64,000 bases of DNA, taken from positions 1 through 64,000 of the forward strand of contig CAJUDL010000010.1 in the NCBI GenBank assembly GCA_910585285.1, read 5' to 3'. Source of the stretch: an uncultured Muribaculaceae bacterium. GTDB taxonomy: Bacteria; Bacteroidota; Bacteroidia; Bacteroidales; Muribaculaceae. Of this stretch, positions 1 to 8,405 are shown piece by piece. The first letter of the stretch is position 1, and each line of letters opens with the position of its first letter. The translations under genes were made by a program, and so were the position numbers. The notes under the pieces were generated by a model, which ran no database searches, was not told the DNA's origin, and saw nothing but the letters and a program-made list of their open reading frames with translations.

Positions 1-2
1 TG

Positions 3-821
3 ATTCCATACATCTCTCGCCTGCAAGAGCATGGAATAAACTGCTATATCCAGTATGCGCTCAATGATTATGAGGATGAAAGATTAGAGCCGGGAGTGCC
101 GCCGTTGAAGTATCGGATCGACACATTCAAACGTCTCGCGGAAATGTCGGGAGTCGGTGCCGTAGTGTGGAGATTCGACCCGCTGATTCTGACGGATAAA
201 ATTGGCATTGATGACCTGCTCCGCAAAATCGAAGGAATCGGGAATCAGCTGACGGGGTATACTGAGAAATTGGTGTTCAGTTTTGCCGATATCGCCCCTT
301 ATCGCAAGGTCAGCGGCAATCTGACGTCTCACGGCATTAATTATCAAGAATGGACGGAGAGCGAGATGCTCAGCTTCGCACGACAACTGTCAGAGCTGAA
401 TCGCCGGAACAACTGGAATTTCCGATTGACCACATGCGCTGAGAAGATTGATCTTGGCGAATATTGTATTGCACATAACCGTTGCATTGACGATGAACTA
501 ATAGTCCGCATTGCCTGGCAGGATACAGAACTGATGAAGCATCTTGTGATGGAGATACGCCAATCTACGCCCGACCTTTTCGGACAACCGACGCTTCCGG
601 AAGGTGCTATTCCTCTTGATGGAGACAGATATGCTGTGCGTACGCGACAGAACCGGGATTCCGGCCAACGCAAACTATGCGGTTGCATCGCGGCCAAGGA
701 TATCGGCCAATACAACAGCTGCCCTCACAGCTGCCTTTACTGCTACGCCAACACCTCGCCCGAATCTGGCCGCCAGAATTTCCTCAGATACAATCCCAAT
801 GCCGAAACAATCATTAAATAG
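3..821 (+). CDS. DUF1848 family protein, C-terminal part
   Basis: The reading frame is open from the window edge, so the gene starts outside and only its last 272 codons are seen. The sequence follows the DUF1848 pattern: a segment with RIDTFKRLAE, then a V-W-R-F-D-P block, and near the C terminus a cysteine cluster (CPHSCLYCYAN) of CX3CX2C form like a radical-SAM iron-sulfur site. In this family the cluster is C-terminal rather than N-terminal. The biochemical function is not known. The next gene begins six bases after the stop on the same strand, so the two are probably co-transcribed. The family call is fairly sure; a role in radical chemistry is only inferred from the cysteines. Confidence 0.85.
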   Translation: MPYISRLQEHGINCYIQYALNDYEDERLEPGVPPLKYRIDTFKRLAEMSGVGAVVWRFDPLILTDKIGIDDLLRKIEGIGNQLTGYTEKLVFSFADIAPYRKVSGNLTSHGINYQEWTESEMLSFARQLSELNRRNNWNFRLTTCAEKIDLGEYCIAHNRCIDDELIVRIAWQDTELMKHLVMEIRQSTPDLFGQPTLPEGAIPLDGDRYAVRTRQNRDSGQRKLCGCIAAKDIGQYNSCPHSCLYCYANTSPESGRQNFLRYNPNAETIIK

Positions 822-827
822 AACATC

Positions 828-1559
828 ATGCTGAAACTATTGAACTTTGACATAATAATCAATCAAGCATCCGGTCGCTATAACGCATTGTCTGAAACGA
901 CGCAAAAGGATTTGAAAGAATCCCTTTCAAATGGTAAAGCCTTATTGAAAAGTCCATATCAACTGGACGCGTATTTGTATCATTATGGCGATATGCATCG
1001 CAAGAAATTACTAAGAGCATATTCCCATATACCTGAGTCCATTTTCCAGCATCCGTTCTCGGTTATAGATTGGGGTTGCGGACAAGGCATCGCATCTATG
1101 GTGCTTGATGAATTTTTGGTAAAACAAAAATTTGGTACCGGCATGATAACTGATGTGACCCTGATAGAACCATCCAAGCTATGTCTAAGACGAGCCATCG
1201 GATATATTGAATGGACTTTGCCAAATGCGTTGTTGACGACTATCAATAAAAAAGAGGAAAATGTTGGATCTGCAGACCTATGTATTCAGGAAAATACCGT
1301 TTTACATATCTTATCTAATCTTGTCGATATACCGGAGTTTTCAGGAGTCGGAATTCGCAGATTTTTGAGTTCAGCTAAAGCTCTACGCCATATTTTAGTT
1401 ATGGCGAATCCATTTTATCCGGAAGAAGGAAGAGGAAAACGAATGGATGATTTTTGCGACTCCCTTAATGGATTCCATCCCATATACTCTTTTCAGAAAC
1501 ATATAGACGAATGGAAAGAAGATTTCAGTTGCCAGATACGGATCCTTGATAACTTTTAA
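828..1559 (+). CDS. class I SAM-dependent methyltransferase-like protein
   Basis: This 243-aa protein carries a Rossmann motif I (VIDWGCGQG, about residues 79-87) followed by an acidic residue after the next strand (TLIEPS), the usual SAM-binding arrangement. The N-terminal 75 residues are helical and contain no recognised domain. There is no signal peptide, so it is cytoplasmic. The substrate cannot be read from the sequence; the layout recalls small-subunit rRNA methyltransferase relatives (Rsm22-like), but the zinc-binding cysteines of that family are not evident. It starts six bases after the DUF1848 gene and probably shares its transcript. Confidence 0.7.
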   Translation: MLKLLNFDIIINQASGRYNALSETTQKDLKESLSNGKALLKSPYQLDAYLYHYGDMHRKKLLRAYSHIPESIFQHPFSVIDWGCGQGIASMVLDEFLVKQKFGTGMITDVTLIEPSKLCLRRAIGYIEWTLPNALLTTINKKEENVGSADLCIQENTVLHILSNLVDIPEFSGVGIRRFLSSAKALRHILVMANPFYPEEGRGKRMDDFCDSLNGFHPIYSFQKHIDEWKEDFSCQIRILDNF

Positions 1560-1650
1560 TCGCATTTTGCATTTATATTCCTGAACAATTAATTATATGT
1601 TTGTATGGGAATGTTCTTGAATGGTGTTATCTTTATTGAAAAAAAACAAT

Positions 1651-1658
1651 TATCTTTG
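1651..1658 (+). promoter_or_regulatory. candidate -7 box for the gene at 1708
   Basis: TATCTTTG matches the Bacteroidetes -7 consensus TAnnTTTG, about 50 bases before the start codon at 1708. No clear TTTG box lies 19-21 bases upstream, so the call rests on the -7 box and its position alone. Confidence 0.45.
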
Positions 1659-1707
1659 CACCTTGATATATACACCAAATATTAATAACCGTCAAATGTT
1701 TTAACTT

Positions 1708-2964
1708 ATGGTTAATAAGATATTCAAGATAATCGCAAGAAGCCTGTTGATGTTTGCCATTCTGGCGATTTCATCTGCTGCCGATTTAGCGGCACAAACA
1801 CCGTCGGTGCCGTCTATAAAAGCACTGCATGAATATGCCGATAAAAACGGTGTATCGCCTAAGGACTACATGTTCAAGCTGTTTGAAAAATCGGATATTG
1901 TCGTTTTGGGAGAGCGTGACCATCGCGATTCGGTACAGTATAATTTTATTCTTGACTTGTTAGCCGATTCCCGTTTTGCGGAGCGAGTAGGGCATGTATA
2001 TACAGAAGTCGGAGGAATAAATATGACAGATGACGTAAACAGATTGCTAAATGCGACATACGCCTCGGAGGGTGATTTCATGGACAGCCTTTACACCTAT
2101 TATAGAAAAGGTGAGTGTTTCTATCCGTTATGGGAGAAATACAACCGCATCAAGTTTCTCAAAGGGCTGTATAATATCAACAAGAAAACCTCCCGGAAGA
2201 TACATCTGGGTCTGACCGACATAAATTTCTCGTGGGATAGTATTCACACTGTGGATGATTACAAGGCTTTCTGGAAATCTCTTAACAAGACTAACCGCGA
2301 CAGCCTCTTGTGTGCTAATTTCGCTTCGATGTATGAGCGCCAGCTCCCCGTAAAGGGTGCCCGCAAAGCCCTGGTGATAACCAGTCAGCCACATGCCATC
2401 AGCTATTCGGGGTATTTCAAACCATGGAAGCGCGACTACGGCACGCAAGGATGGTGGATGAAAAAGACCTTTGGCGAAGACCGGGTCAAGATAGTTGTGC
2501 TAAATTGGTTTGATTATGTGCTATTCAACGGGCAGAACTGTCCGATGACCGCGAACGGTGCCTGGGATGCGGCCTTCGAGCGAATGAATTGCCGTCCTTT
2601 CGGCATAGATCTGCAAAATAGTCACTATGGGACAACGAATTACACCGGAGACGCAGGAGGAGGTCCGACGTTCATAAAAGACCGGAAATGGCAAGATGTG
2701 GCGGACGGTCTTATTTATGACGCGCCCTTGTATGACCATGTTGCAGCTATAGGGATAAAGGGAATAATCTCAAAAGAATTCGAACCGGAAATCAGGCGTC
2801 GTGTAGAGCTATTCTGGAAAGCGGCCCACCCCAAAGATACTGTCATTCCATTTGATGCATGTATAGAGGAATTTAACGTTCCAATCACGGCTCCTGCTAC
2901 TTTCAAAAGCAAGGAAGAGATAAAGCGATTGATTCAGGCGGTCGAAGAACAGCAACAGGATTAA
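1708..2964 (+). CDS. secreted EreA/ChaN-like superfamily protein
   Basis: A signal peptide covers about residues 1-29 (positive start, hydrophobic stretch, cut near LAAQT). The mature protein opens with helix followed by IVVLGERDHRD (about residues 64-74), which resembles the LGE-x-H motif of the erythromycin esterase / ChaN / TIKI-type superfamily, and a further acidic strand end (YTEVG) about 35 residues later. Those families include hydrolases and haem-binding proteins, so the catalytic role here is open. The 418-aa length fits a single-domain exported protein. It stands alone: about 150 bp behind the methyltransferase and convergent with the ATPase gene. The superfamily placement is from motif only. 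Confidence 0.55.
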   Translation: MVNKIFKIIARSLLMFAILAISSAADLAAQTPSVPSIKALHEYADKNGVSPKDYMFKLFEKSDIVVLGERDHRDSVQYNFILDLLADSRFAERVGHVYTEVGGINMTDDVNRLLNATYASEGDFMDSLYTYYRKGECFYPLWEKYNRIKFLKGLYNINKKTSRKIHLGLTDINFSWDSIHTVDDYKAFWKSLNKTNRDSLLCANFASMYERQLPVKGARKALVITSQPHAISYSGYFKPWKRDYGTQGWWMKKTFGEDRVKIVVLNWFDYVLFNGQNCPMTANGAWDAAFERMNCRPFGIDLQNSHYGTTNYTGDAGGGPTFIKDRKWQDVADGLIYDAPLYDHVAAIGIKGIISKEFEPEIRRRVELFWKAAHPKDTVIPFDACIEEFNVPITAPATFKSKEEIKRLIQAVEEQQQD

Positions 2965-3080
2965 TCCCTTACAAAGTACACTTGCCCCGGATTGACCTCA
3001 GATGTCGTGGTTTGTTTATCTAAATTTCAAGACAAAAATAATCCTCTGGAATATTTACCCTCCATGAGGGTAATCAGACA

Positions 3081-4373
3081 TTAGGGTCTTAAGGCTGCTA
3101 AAGGAATAATCTTTACTCCGTCATCTCTTGTATACGCGATTTTCCCACCGGTGAGTATTATGAGCAAATCGGGCTCTCGAATAGGCATCTGGTTTTCGGT
3201 TTTGTTTTTTTCAACAATCAGCCTTCTAATTTCCAGCAAATGCTCAGCTCCTTTTTCTATCTCTGAGCTTCCAAGTTTACATTCGATGAGAGCATATCTT
3301 CCGTCGGCAAGATGCAGCACTATATCAGCTTCCAGACCATACCTGTCATGATAATAGGATATATGGCTTCCCATATCAATGGTGTATGCTTTCAAATCTC
3401 GAATACACATCTGTTCGAAAATGAAGCCGAATGTCTTGAGCTGTATTTTCAGACTTTCGGGGGAGAGACCAAGAGCTGACACTGCAATGGATGGATCGCA
3501 AAAACAACGTTTGGGTGTGCTGCGTATTGCCGTTTTACTTCTTATTGCCGGACACCAAGCATCAATATCTTGAATGACAAACAGTTTCTCAAGAGCTGAG
3601 ACATAATCATCAAATGTTGTTCTTGAACATTCGATGCTTTCTTCCCCGGTCACGTCTTTCAATAATGAAGATGATTTTGCGAGGGTGGATATATTGCGTG
3701 CATAAGCATAAAGAATACGGCGTGTAAGTTTCTCCATCCGTTGCTTATCATCGATTCTTGAAATATCTTCCGAGCATACACTGTTGACATAGTTTTGAGC
3801 TATCATAAGTTTCGCTTTGGGTGTGCGGGCTTTTAGTGACGCAGGCCACCCTCCACGACATGCCGCAAAGATAAGGTTTTCTACTGTCAATGAGGATAGA
3901 TTCCCTCCAAATTCATAATTCGGATTATCAAAAAGTTCGTGAATGGAGATTTGTCCGGAAGACTCATTTGATTCCCAAAGGCTCATTGGGAGCATCTTCA
4001 TTTTTGCTATCCTTCCGGTTCCTGAATGGTGGGTCTTTTTTCTATCAACTTTATTAGATCCGGTTAGAATAAATTGTCCCGGTTCCCGCCTGTTGTCTAC
4101 GGCGGTTCTGACAGCATCCCAAATCATAGGAGCATCTTGCCATTCATCTATAAGACGAGGGGTTGCACCCTGTAAAAGATAAGATGGCTTAGTCTCGGCA
4201 GTAGCGAGATATTCATCACGCATATCCGGATCTTGAAGCTTCAATACGCTGTTGGACTGTTGTTCTGCAGTTGTCGTTTTCCCGCACCATTTGGGTCCTT
4301 CTATCAGGACAGCCCCGAAAGCGTCAAGCATGTCTGATAAAAACAGATCCGCTGTTCTCTTTAAATATTCCAT
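3081..4373 (-). CDS. AAA-family ATPase with C-terminal DUF4143 domain
   Basis: This 430-aa protein has an AAA_14-type domain: Walker A GPKWCGKTT near residue 30, Walker B with RLIDEW near residue 80, and an arginine-rich sensor region. The C-terminal DUF4143 part holds D-I-V-L followed 13 residues later by I-E-C-K, the signature of a PD-(D/E)xK nuclease-like fold. I chose the start at 4373 because a good Bacteroidetes promoter ends just upstream and tandem repeats fill the longer open frame that reaches 4619. Bacteroidetes genomes usually carry many such ATPases, often as lone genes; their role is not settled, with defence or toxin-like activity proposed. This one is a lone gene convergent with the secreted protein to its left. 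Confidence 0.88.
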   Translation of the reverse strand: MEYLKRTADLFLSDMLDAFGAVLIEGPKWCGKTTTAEQQSNSVLKLQDPDMRDEYLATAETKPSYLLQGATPRLIDEWQDAPMIWDAVRTAVDNRREPGQFILTGSNKVDRKKTHHSGTGRIAKMKMLPMSLWESNESSGQISIHELFDNPNYEFGGNLSSLTVENLIFAACRGGWPASLKARTPKAKLMIAQNYVNSVCSEDISRIDDKQRMEKLTRRILYAYARNISTLAKSSSLLKDVTGEESIECSRTTFDDYVSALEKLFVIQDIDAWCPAIRSKTAIRSTPKRCFCDPSIAVSALGLSPESLKIQLKTFGFIFEQMCIRDLKAYTIDMGSHISYYHDRYGLEADIVLHLADGRYALIECKLGSSEIEKGAEHLLEIRRLIVEKNKTENQMPIREPDLLIILTGGKIAYTRDDGVKIIPLAALRP

Positions 4374-4387
4374 AAATCTTATTTTTA

Positions 4388-4419
4388 CAAAGTTACTTAT
4401 AAATAATAATATATCAAAA
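4388..4419 (-). promoter_or_regulatory. promoter of the AAA-DUF4143 gene
   Basis: Read on the minus strand, TTTTG (4415-4419) is followed after 19 bases by TAACTTTG (4388-4395), an exact fit to the Bacteroidetes housekeeping promoter (TTTG, 19-21 nt, TAnnTTTG). Transcription would start near 4382, leaving a leader of about ten bases before the ATG at 4373, so the message is almost leaderless. Confidence 0.8.
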
Positions 4420-4424
4420 TCTGA

Positions 4425-4516
4425 TTGGAAGTATTGTGGAGTTTTAATTGGAAGTCTTGTGGTATTTAGATTGGAAAAATTGCGGTGTTTTGAGTCGGGA
4501 GTATATCGTCTTTGAC
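4425..4516. repeat. 23-bp tandem repeats upstream of the ATPase promoter
   Basis: Units of exactly 23 bp run head to tail: 4425-4447, 4448-4470, 4471-4493, and a more degenerate 4494-4516. The plus-strand core is TTGGAA, then a variable triplet, then TTGNGG. The array ends five bases before the -33 box of the ATPase promoter. A 23-bp period places each unit about two helical turns from the next, which suits cooperative binding of one regulator on one face of the DNA. There are no spacers, so it is not a CRISPR array. Confidence 0.8.
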
Positions 4517-4659
4517 GGTACAATTTGCATGACCGGCTCAGAGTTGTTATCCAAACTATGAAAAGTGCGCGATGTCCCTGTTTAGGGGTTACCTTAACGG
4601 GGCAAACCAAACGCGGCATGGGGCAGACGATAAATATTTTTTTAGATTTTTTAGCCTGA

Positions 4660-4692
4660 TTGACAAACCTTAACAGATTTTTAATAACTTTG
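4660..4692 (+). promoter_or_regulatory. promoter of the candidate structured RNA
   Basis: TAACTTTG (4685-4692) fits the Bacteroidetes -7 box exactly. A TTG at 4660-4662 lies 22 bases upstream, slightly longer than the usual 19-21. Transcription would start near 4699, just before the structured region. Confidence 0.6.
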
Positions 4693-4698
4693 CAATTG

Positions 4699-5040
4699 TA
4701 GACCGCTCGGAAGCCCCGGTCGGGGTTTGAGGGCGGGAGGCAATTATAGCCTTGGCGTTTTGCTTTGGCAAAGACATAATGAAAGCGTTTATCCGCGCTG
4801 ATTCTTGATTGTTAGAAATTCTCGCAAAATTTCAAATCGAAGTCAAGGAATGAGCAACGTTAGATGCCCGTGATATGTGATTATCTTGCTTTCGGCACGA
4901 TATTCCGGGAGGAATATAGCCGGACGCATTGATTGCATATACAAGCGTAGGGCTTCTCCGTTGCCGTCCAACTTCGATTTGGCAATGCGAGAAGCCTCTA
5001 ACAGTAGGACGGTAACGATACAGAATCCTACGCTTTTTTC
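4699..5040 (+). ncRNA. candidate structured non-coding RNA or leader, about 340 nt
   Basis: The stretch begins just after a consensus promoter and ends in a terminator: AAGCGTAGG (4943-4951) pairs with CCTACGCTT (5027-5035), followed by four more T. Inside this stem are GGCTTCTC (4951-4958) with GAGAAGCC (4989-4996), and 4959-4969 with 5007-5017 (11 pairs, one wobble). These two helices interleave, giving a pseudoknot or two exclusive folds. A third pairing (4959-4965 with 4981-4987) competes with the second. Further 5', ATATTCC-GGGA-GGAATAT (4900-4917) is a perfect hairpin with a GNRA tetraloop. The minus strand is also open for long stretches (stop near 4850), and I have an unverified memory of such ORFs being annotated as hypothetical proteins in other Bacteroidales. 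It could be an independent RNA or a leader of the protease at 5093. Confidence 0.6.
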
Positions 5041-5092
5041 GTATAAACTAATCTAACGCCAACGAGGGGATGACCGCGGCATATCCGATATC

Positions 5093-7633
5093 ATGCGAAA
5101 ACTGTTATTGCTATCGTTTCTTATCATAGCCGTAATCGCACATGCACGCCAGATTTCAGAGGGAGAGGCAGCTTCTATCGCCTCGGAGTTTCTCAATTCT
5201 GCAACCGTCAGGCAGACACCGGCAAAAGCCGGAGTGCGCCGTGCCAAAGCTCCGAATGCTGCAAATGCCGAGACCGCTCCGTTCTATGTCTACAATGCCG
5301 ATGACAACCAAGGCTTTGTAATAATCTCAGGTGATGACCGGGCAAACAAAATCCTCGGTTATTCCAACAAAGGGAACTTCGACTACGACAACATGCCACC
5401 GCAGTTAAATGCCATGTTGGAGCAATACGAGGAACAAATAAAGAATATCCCTGCGAATATCGCGACTCACGAGTCATGGAAAGCCTCGACGAGAGTCTCT
5501 GAAGAAGGCGGTGTCCTTCTCGAAACTGCCAACTGGGGTCAGGGCGCACCCTATAACCTGGACTGTCCCGAAGGTTGTGTGACCGGTTGTGTTGCCACGG
5601 CAATGGCTATCATAATGAAATATTATGGATGGCCACAAAGAGGTCGTGGATCCAATTGCAATCCTTATGATCCTCAAAGAGGAAATTACAGTTTCGACAC
5701 TGAATATGACTGGAAGAATGCATTGACGGATTATTCGCGATATGGTGAGAATCCCAATTTCTACACGCAAGACCAAATAAGTGCAGTCTCTAAAATAATG
5801 CATGACTGCACCACCTCTATCGAATCAATCTTTATGACAGGAGGGATGACCTCTGCCGATGACCATGATTGTGCTTATGCCTTGAGGAATTTCTTTAATT
5901 ACGACGGGAACATAGGCCATACTTATATCAACAATATTGATACATCAGGAGATAATGCCCTCGGTTTCGTAAAAAGCGAGCTGGACAGTGGTCGTCCTGT
6001 ACTAATGTCCGGAGCTCCAGTTGTGGGTTACTCTGGTCACGCATGGGTGATTGACGGCTACGACGATACTGATATGGTTCATATTAATTGGGGATGGGAT
6101 GGATCAGGTAATGGTTATTACGATTATCCCATAGCATTAGGTTATCAAACCAGCAAAATCACCTATAATATCAAGCCCGGCGACTCCTGGGTTGAGTTCT
6201 CACCCTGGGAGGTGCCTGTGGAGGGCAGCCTGAATATTGATGTTGAGGAGGTAAAGCAAAACCAATATTTCAATGCCTATTGCTATTTGATAGATTCATC
6301 TAATATCTTTCATCATCCGGATCCGGAGCCAATATGCACAGGAGCTCTCGCAGTTGCACTTACCGACGCTGATGGAAACATAAAACAGATTTTGCGCGAA
6401 ATTACCATAAATAATTGGTACAACGACAGATTGAAGGGAAGTTCCGGCTTCACAGGATTACGCGTGACTTCGCCAATAGATGCTACAGATAGAATTACGC
6501 TCGTAAGCAAGCCGAATGGATTTTCAGAATGGTTGAAGTTCGGCAAACAACCATTTGCCTACACGTCGCGGCCTGTACTGGGCAACACGCCCAAAGTGGC
6601 AAAAGTAAATATTTCATTTATAGGTGATAAGTTCGATTATACGACGACCTCGGTGGGAACCTCCGGACAGTATCTGCAAACGAAACCAATGGCTTCCGGT
6701 GAATATGTCATTAACTTTAAATTCCCCGAAGGTAAAGAAAAAATGTGGCTCGGGTCTACAGATTATCCAATCGGAACCGTTTATCATCGATCTCAAAATC
6801 CCTTGGTATATCTTTCCTTGCCATATCAGCAGGGCGATATGAGTGTTACGGTGCTTGCTATGGCATATAATGATAACGAAGTCTTGCAGGATTGGACAAC
6901 AGTTGACATGACTGAAGCAGGGACGCTGAAGGCTAAAATGAACGAGAATCTGCGCATTCGCACAACAAAGCTGAGAATCAACGGAGTGATGAATTCCTAT
7001 GATTTCGACTACATTCGCAATGAGATGCCTTTAATAAAACATCTCGATCTGGAAAATGCAAGAATCGTGCCTGACTTCCGAAATTATAACGAAGACTATA
7101 TCCCTGATTATGCCTTAATGAGGAAACGCCTTGATTCAATAATTCTACCCAAAAGTCTGAAAGGTATTGGGCTTGAAGCACTAAGGGCGAATAGTTTCAG
7201 TAAGATAGAACTGCCTGCCACATTGGAATACCTGGGTTTGGGTGCATTTTACGAGGAAGGCGATGTTGACCTTATGGATGTATACTGCTATAACCCCGTG
7301 CCACCTACTATACAAGGCGGACAGGCTGGCAATGAAGAAAATATGTTTCAATCCTCTACCTACTCCAGAGCCACGTTGTGGGTTCCCGCGGGATCTAAGA
7401 ATGACTACTTGAGTCAGCCTTTCGTTTGGCATAATTTCATAAACGTGAAGGAATTTAAACCTGCCGGCATCGATGAGATATTGCCCAATGAGTGCAATAA
7501 TCTTATCGAGATTTATAATCTGCAGGGGATCAGGTTGTATTCAGGCGAGAAACGCCAATCTTACAACCTGCCGTCAGGCATATATATTTGCAAGAGAGGT
7601 GCTGTAGCAAAGCGCATATTTCTGCAAGACTAA
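5093..7633 (+). CDS. secreted C10-family cysteine protease (streptopain-like)
   Basis: A signal peptide covers residues 1-19. A Spi/pro-domain follows (ISEGEAASIASEF, then FVIISGDDRA), as in SpeB-type zymogens. The catalytic region shows CPEGCVTGCVATAMA with the nucleophile cysteine near residue 160-166 and the histidine in GHAWVIDGY about residue 320, then NWGWDGSGNGY. The remaining half holds beta-rich segments and a leucine-rich/BspA-like stretch around residues 640-760. The last 40 residues (LQGIRLY, then LPSGIYI) form a type IX-secretion-like tail, so the enzyme is probably cell-surface or released. No promoter is visible between the RNA terminator at 5035 and the start codon, so expression may depend on read-through of the upstream RNA. 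Confidence 0.9.
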   Translation: MRKLLLLSFLIIAVIAHARQISEGEAASIASEFLNSATVRQTPAKAGVRRAKAPNAANAETAPFYVYNADDNQGFVIISGDDRANKILGYSNKGNFDYDNMPPQLNAMLEQYEEQIKNIPANIATHESWKASTRVSEEGGVLLETANWGQGAPYNLDCPEGCVTGCVATAMAIIMKYYGWPQRGRGSNCNPYDPQRGNYSFDTEYDWKNALTDYSRYGENPNFYTQDQISAVSKIMHDCTTSIESIFMTGGMTSADDHDCAYALRNFFNYDGNIGHTYINNIDTSGDNALGFVKSELDSGRPVLMSGAPVVGYSGHAWVIDGYDDTDMVHINWGWDGSGNGYYDYPIALGYQTSKITYNIKPGDSWVEFSPWEVPVEGSLNIDVEEVKQNQYFNAYCYLIDSSNIFHHPDPEPICTGALAVALTDADGNIKQILREITINNWYNDRLKGSSGFTGLRVTSPIDATDRITLVSKPNGFSEWLKFGKQPFAYTSRPVLGNTPKVAKVNISFIGDKFDYTTTSVGTSGQYLQTKPMASGEYVINFKFPEGKEKMWLGSTDYPIGTVYHRSQNPLVYLSLPYQQGDMSVTVLAMAYNDNEVLQDWTTVDMTEAGTLKAKMNENLRIRTTKLRINGVMNSYDFDYIRNEMPLIKHLDLENARIVPDFRNYNEDYIPDYALMRKRLDSIILPKSLKGIGLEALRANSFSKIELPATLEYLGLGAFYEEGDVDLMDVYCYNPVPPTIQGGQAGNEENMFQSSTYSRATLWVPAGSKNDYLSQPFVWHNFINVKEFKPAGIDEILPNECNNLIEIYNLQGIRLYSGEKRQSYNLPSGIYICKRGAVAKRIFLQD

Positions 7634-7656
7634 AACGCTAAACAATCAAAACGACT

Positions 7657-7702
7657 CAGAGCCTGTATGGATTAAAATCATAATAAACCTATACAGACTC
7701 TG
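7657..7702 (+). terminator. imperfect hairpin after the C10 protease
   Basis: CAGAG-C-CTGTAT (7657-7668) pairs with ATACAG-A-CTCTG (7691-7702), two helices with a one-base bulge on each side. There is no strong T run after it, so it may be a weak terminator. The rest of 7703-7907 shows no gene or other signal I can support. Confidence 0.4.
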
Positions 7703-7907
7703 GGAGTGTTCACAGTTTTCTGATGAGTATCCTTTTTGCGCTGGGTACTTATTGCTTCTTCACCACAAAGCCTGAAGTAACCTTCGATTTGCCGAACTGA
7801 GTTTAATTAAGTAATAAGTAAAAAGGAGTAATTGAACTTAATTTTGATACACCCTCTATCTGATGGGGTCTTACAATGTAATTAGTAAATCCGAGCCATA
7901 TTGCAGG

Positions 7908-8309
7908 TTAATGGGAATGGCAGGATTTCCTCATTCGGTTCCAGGAAGGAAGACCTCGCAAGAGGTGAATCAAGGCTGTGACGCTCATGGCTATTCCGAT
8001 GCCGTAGTGCCATAATCCAAGATGTGGAATTTTAACGGGTGAAAGCAACTTGACCGTAACTGTAAGCAAAACGGCAATAAACAGGATGATCAGCAGCCAT
8101 GTGTCGGCGTAAAACCATCTGAATTTAGTTTTAAGGGCATTCAGCATTTTATGGAACTGTGACCAGTGGATAAAAAGAAGTGCTGCCATGGCATAACCGA
8201 ATATCCAGTGAGCGATCTTTAATACGCTACGCGGCTGGATAAGTATGCCATGGCTTTTAAGATGCAGTATAACACCGATTATCAGTGTTACGGCAAATGC
8301 AAGAACCAA
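7908..8309 (-). CDS. DUF4405-like small integral membrane protein, start uncertain
   Basis: At least 133 aa with three to four hydrophobic helices and histidines placed inside or beside them (ILHLKSHG, IAHWIFG, FIHWSQFH), as in DUF4405 / cytochrome b561-like membrane proteins that may bind haem. The frame has no ATG: it stays open up to the stop of the upstream oxidoreductase gene at 8406, and the only NTG start is the TTG at 8309. The residues just upstream (KQSKLGIA) look like real N-terminal sequence, so the true start probably lies between 8309 and 8405 at a non-ATG codon, or an upstream ATG (near 8380, other frame) has been separated by an indel. It follows the oxidoreductase on the same strand and may be co-transcribed. 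Confidence 0.65.
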   Translation of the reverse strand: MVLAFAVTLIIGVILHLKSHGILIQPRSVLKIAHWIFGYAMAALLFIHWSQFHKMLNALKTKFRWFYADTWLLIILFIAVLLTVTVKLLSPVKIPHLGLWHYGIGIAMSVTALIHLLRGLPSWNRMRKSCHSH

Positions 8310-8405
8310 TGCGATGCCAAGTTTGCTTTGCTTTTCATTGTTGATGAATGATTTGGTTGTAAAGAGAGCGTTTAAACATATAAATGTCTCGAATGGGAGA
8401 GCTGT

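Noticed and set aside
4425..4516. Possible CRISPR array
   Set aside because: Units are directly joined with no spacers, and there is no cas gene.
4374..4619. N-terminal extension of the ATPase frame by 82 codons
   Set aside because: The stretch contains the promoter and the 23-bp repeats, and its translation is not family-like; the start at 4373 is preferred.
4699..5040. tmRNA, RNase P RNA or SRP RNA
   Set aside because: There is no tag-peptide frame ending in ALAA, no CCA end, and none of the conserved RNase P or SRP RNA core words.
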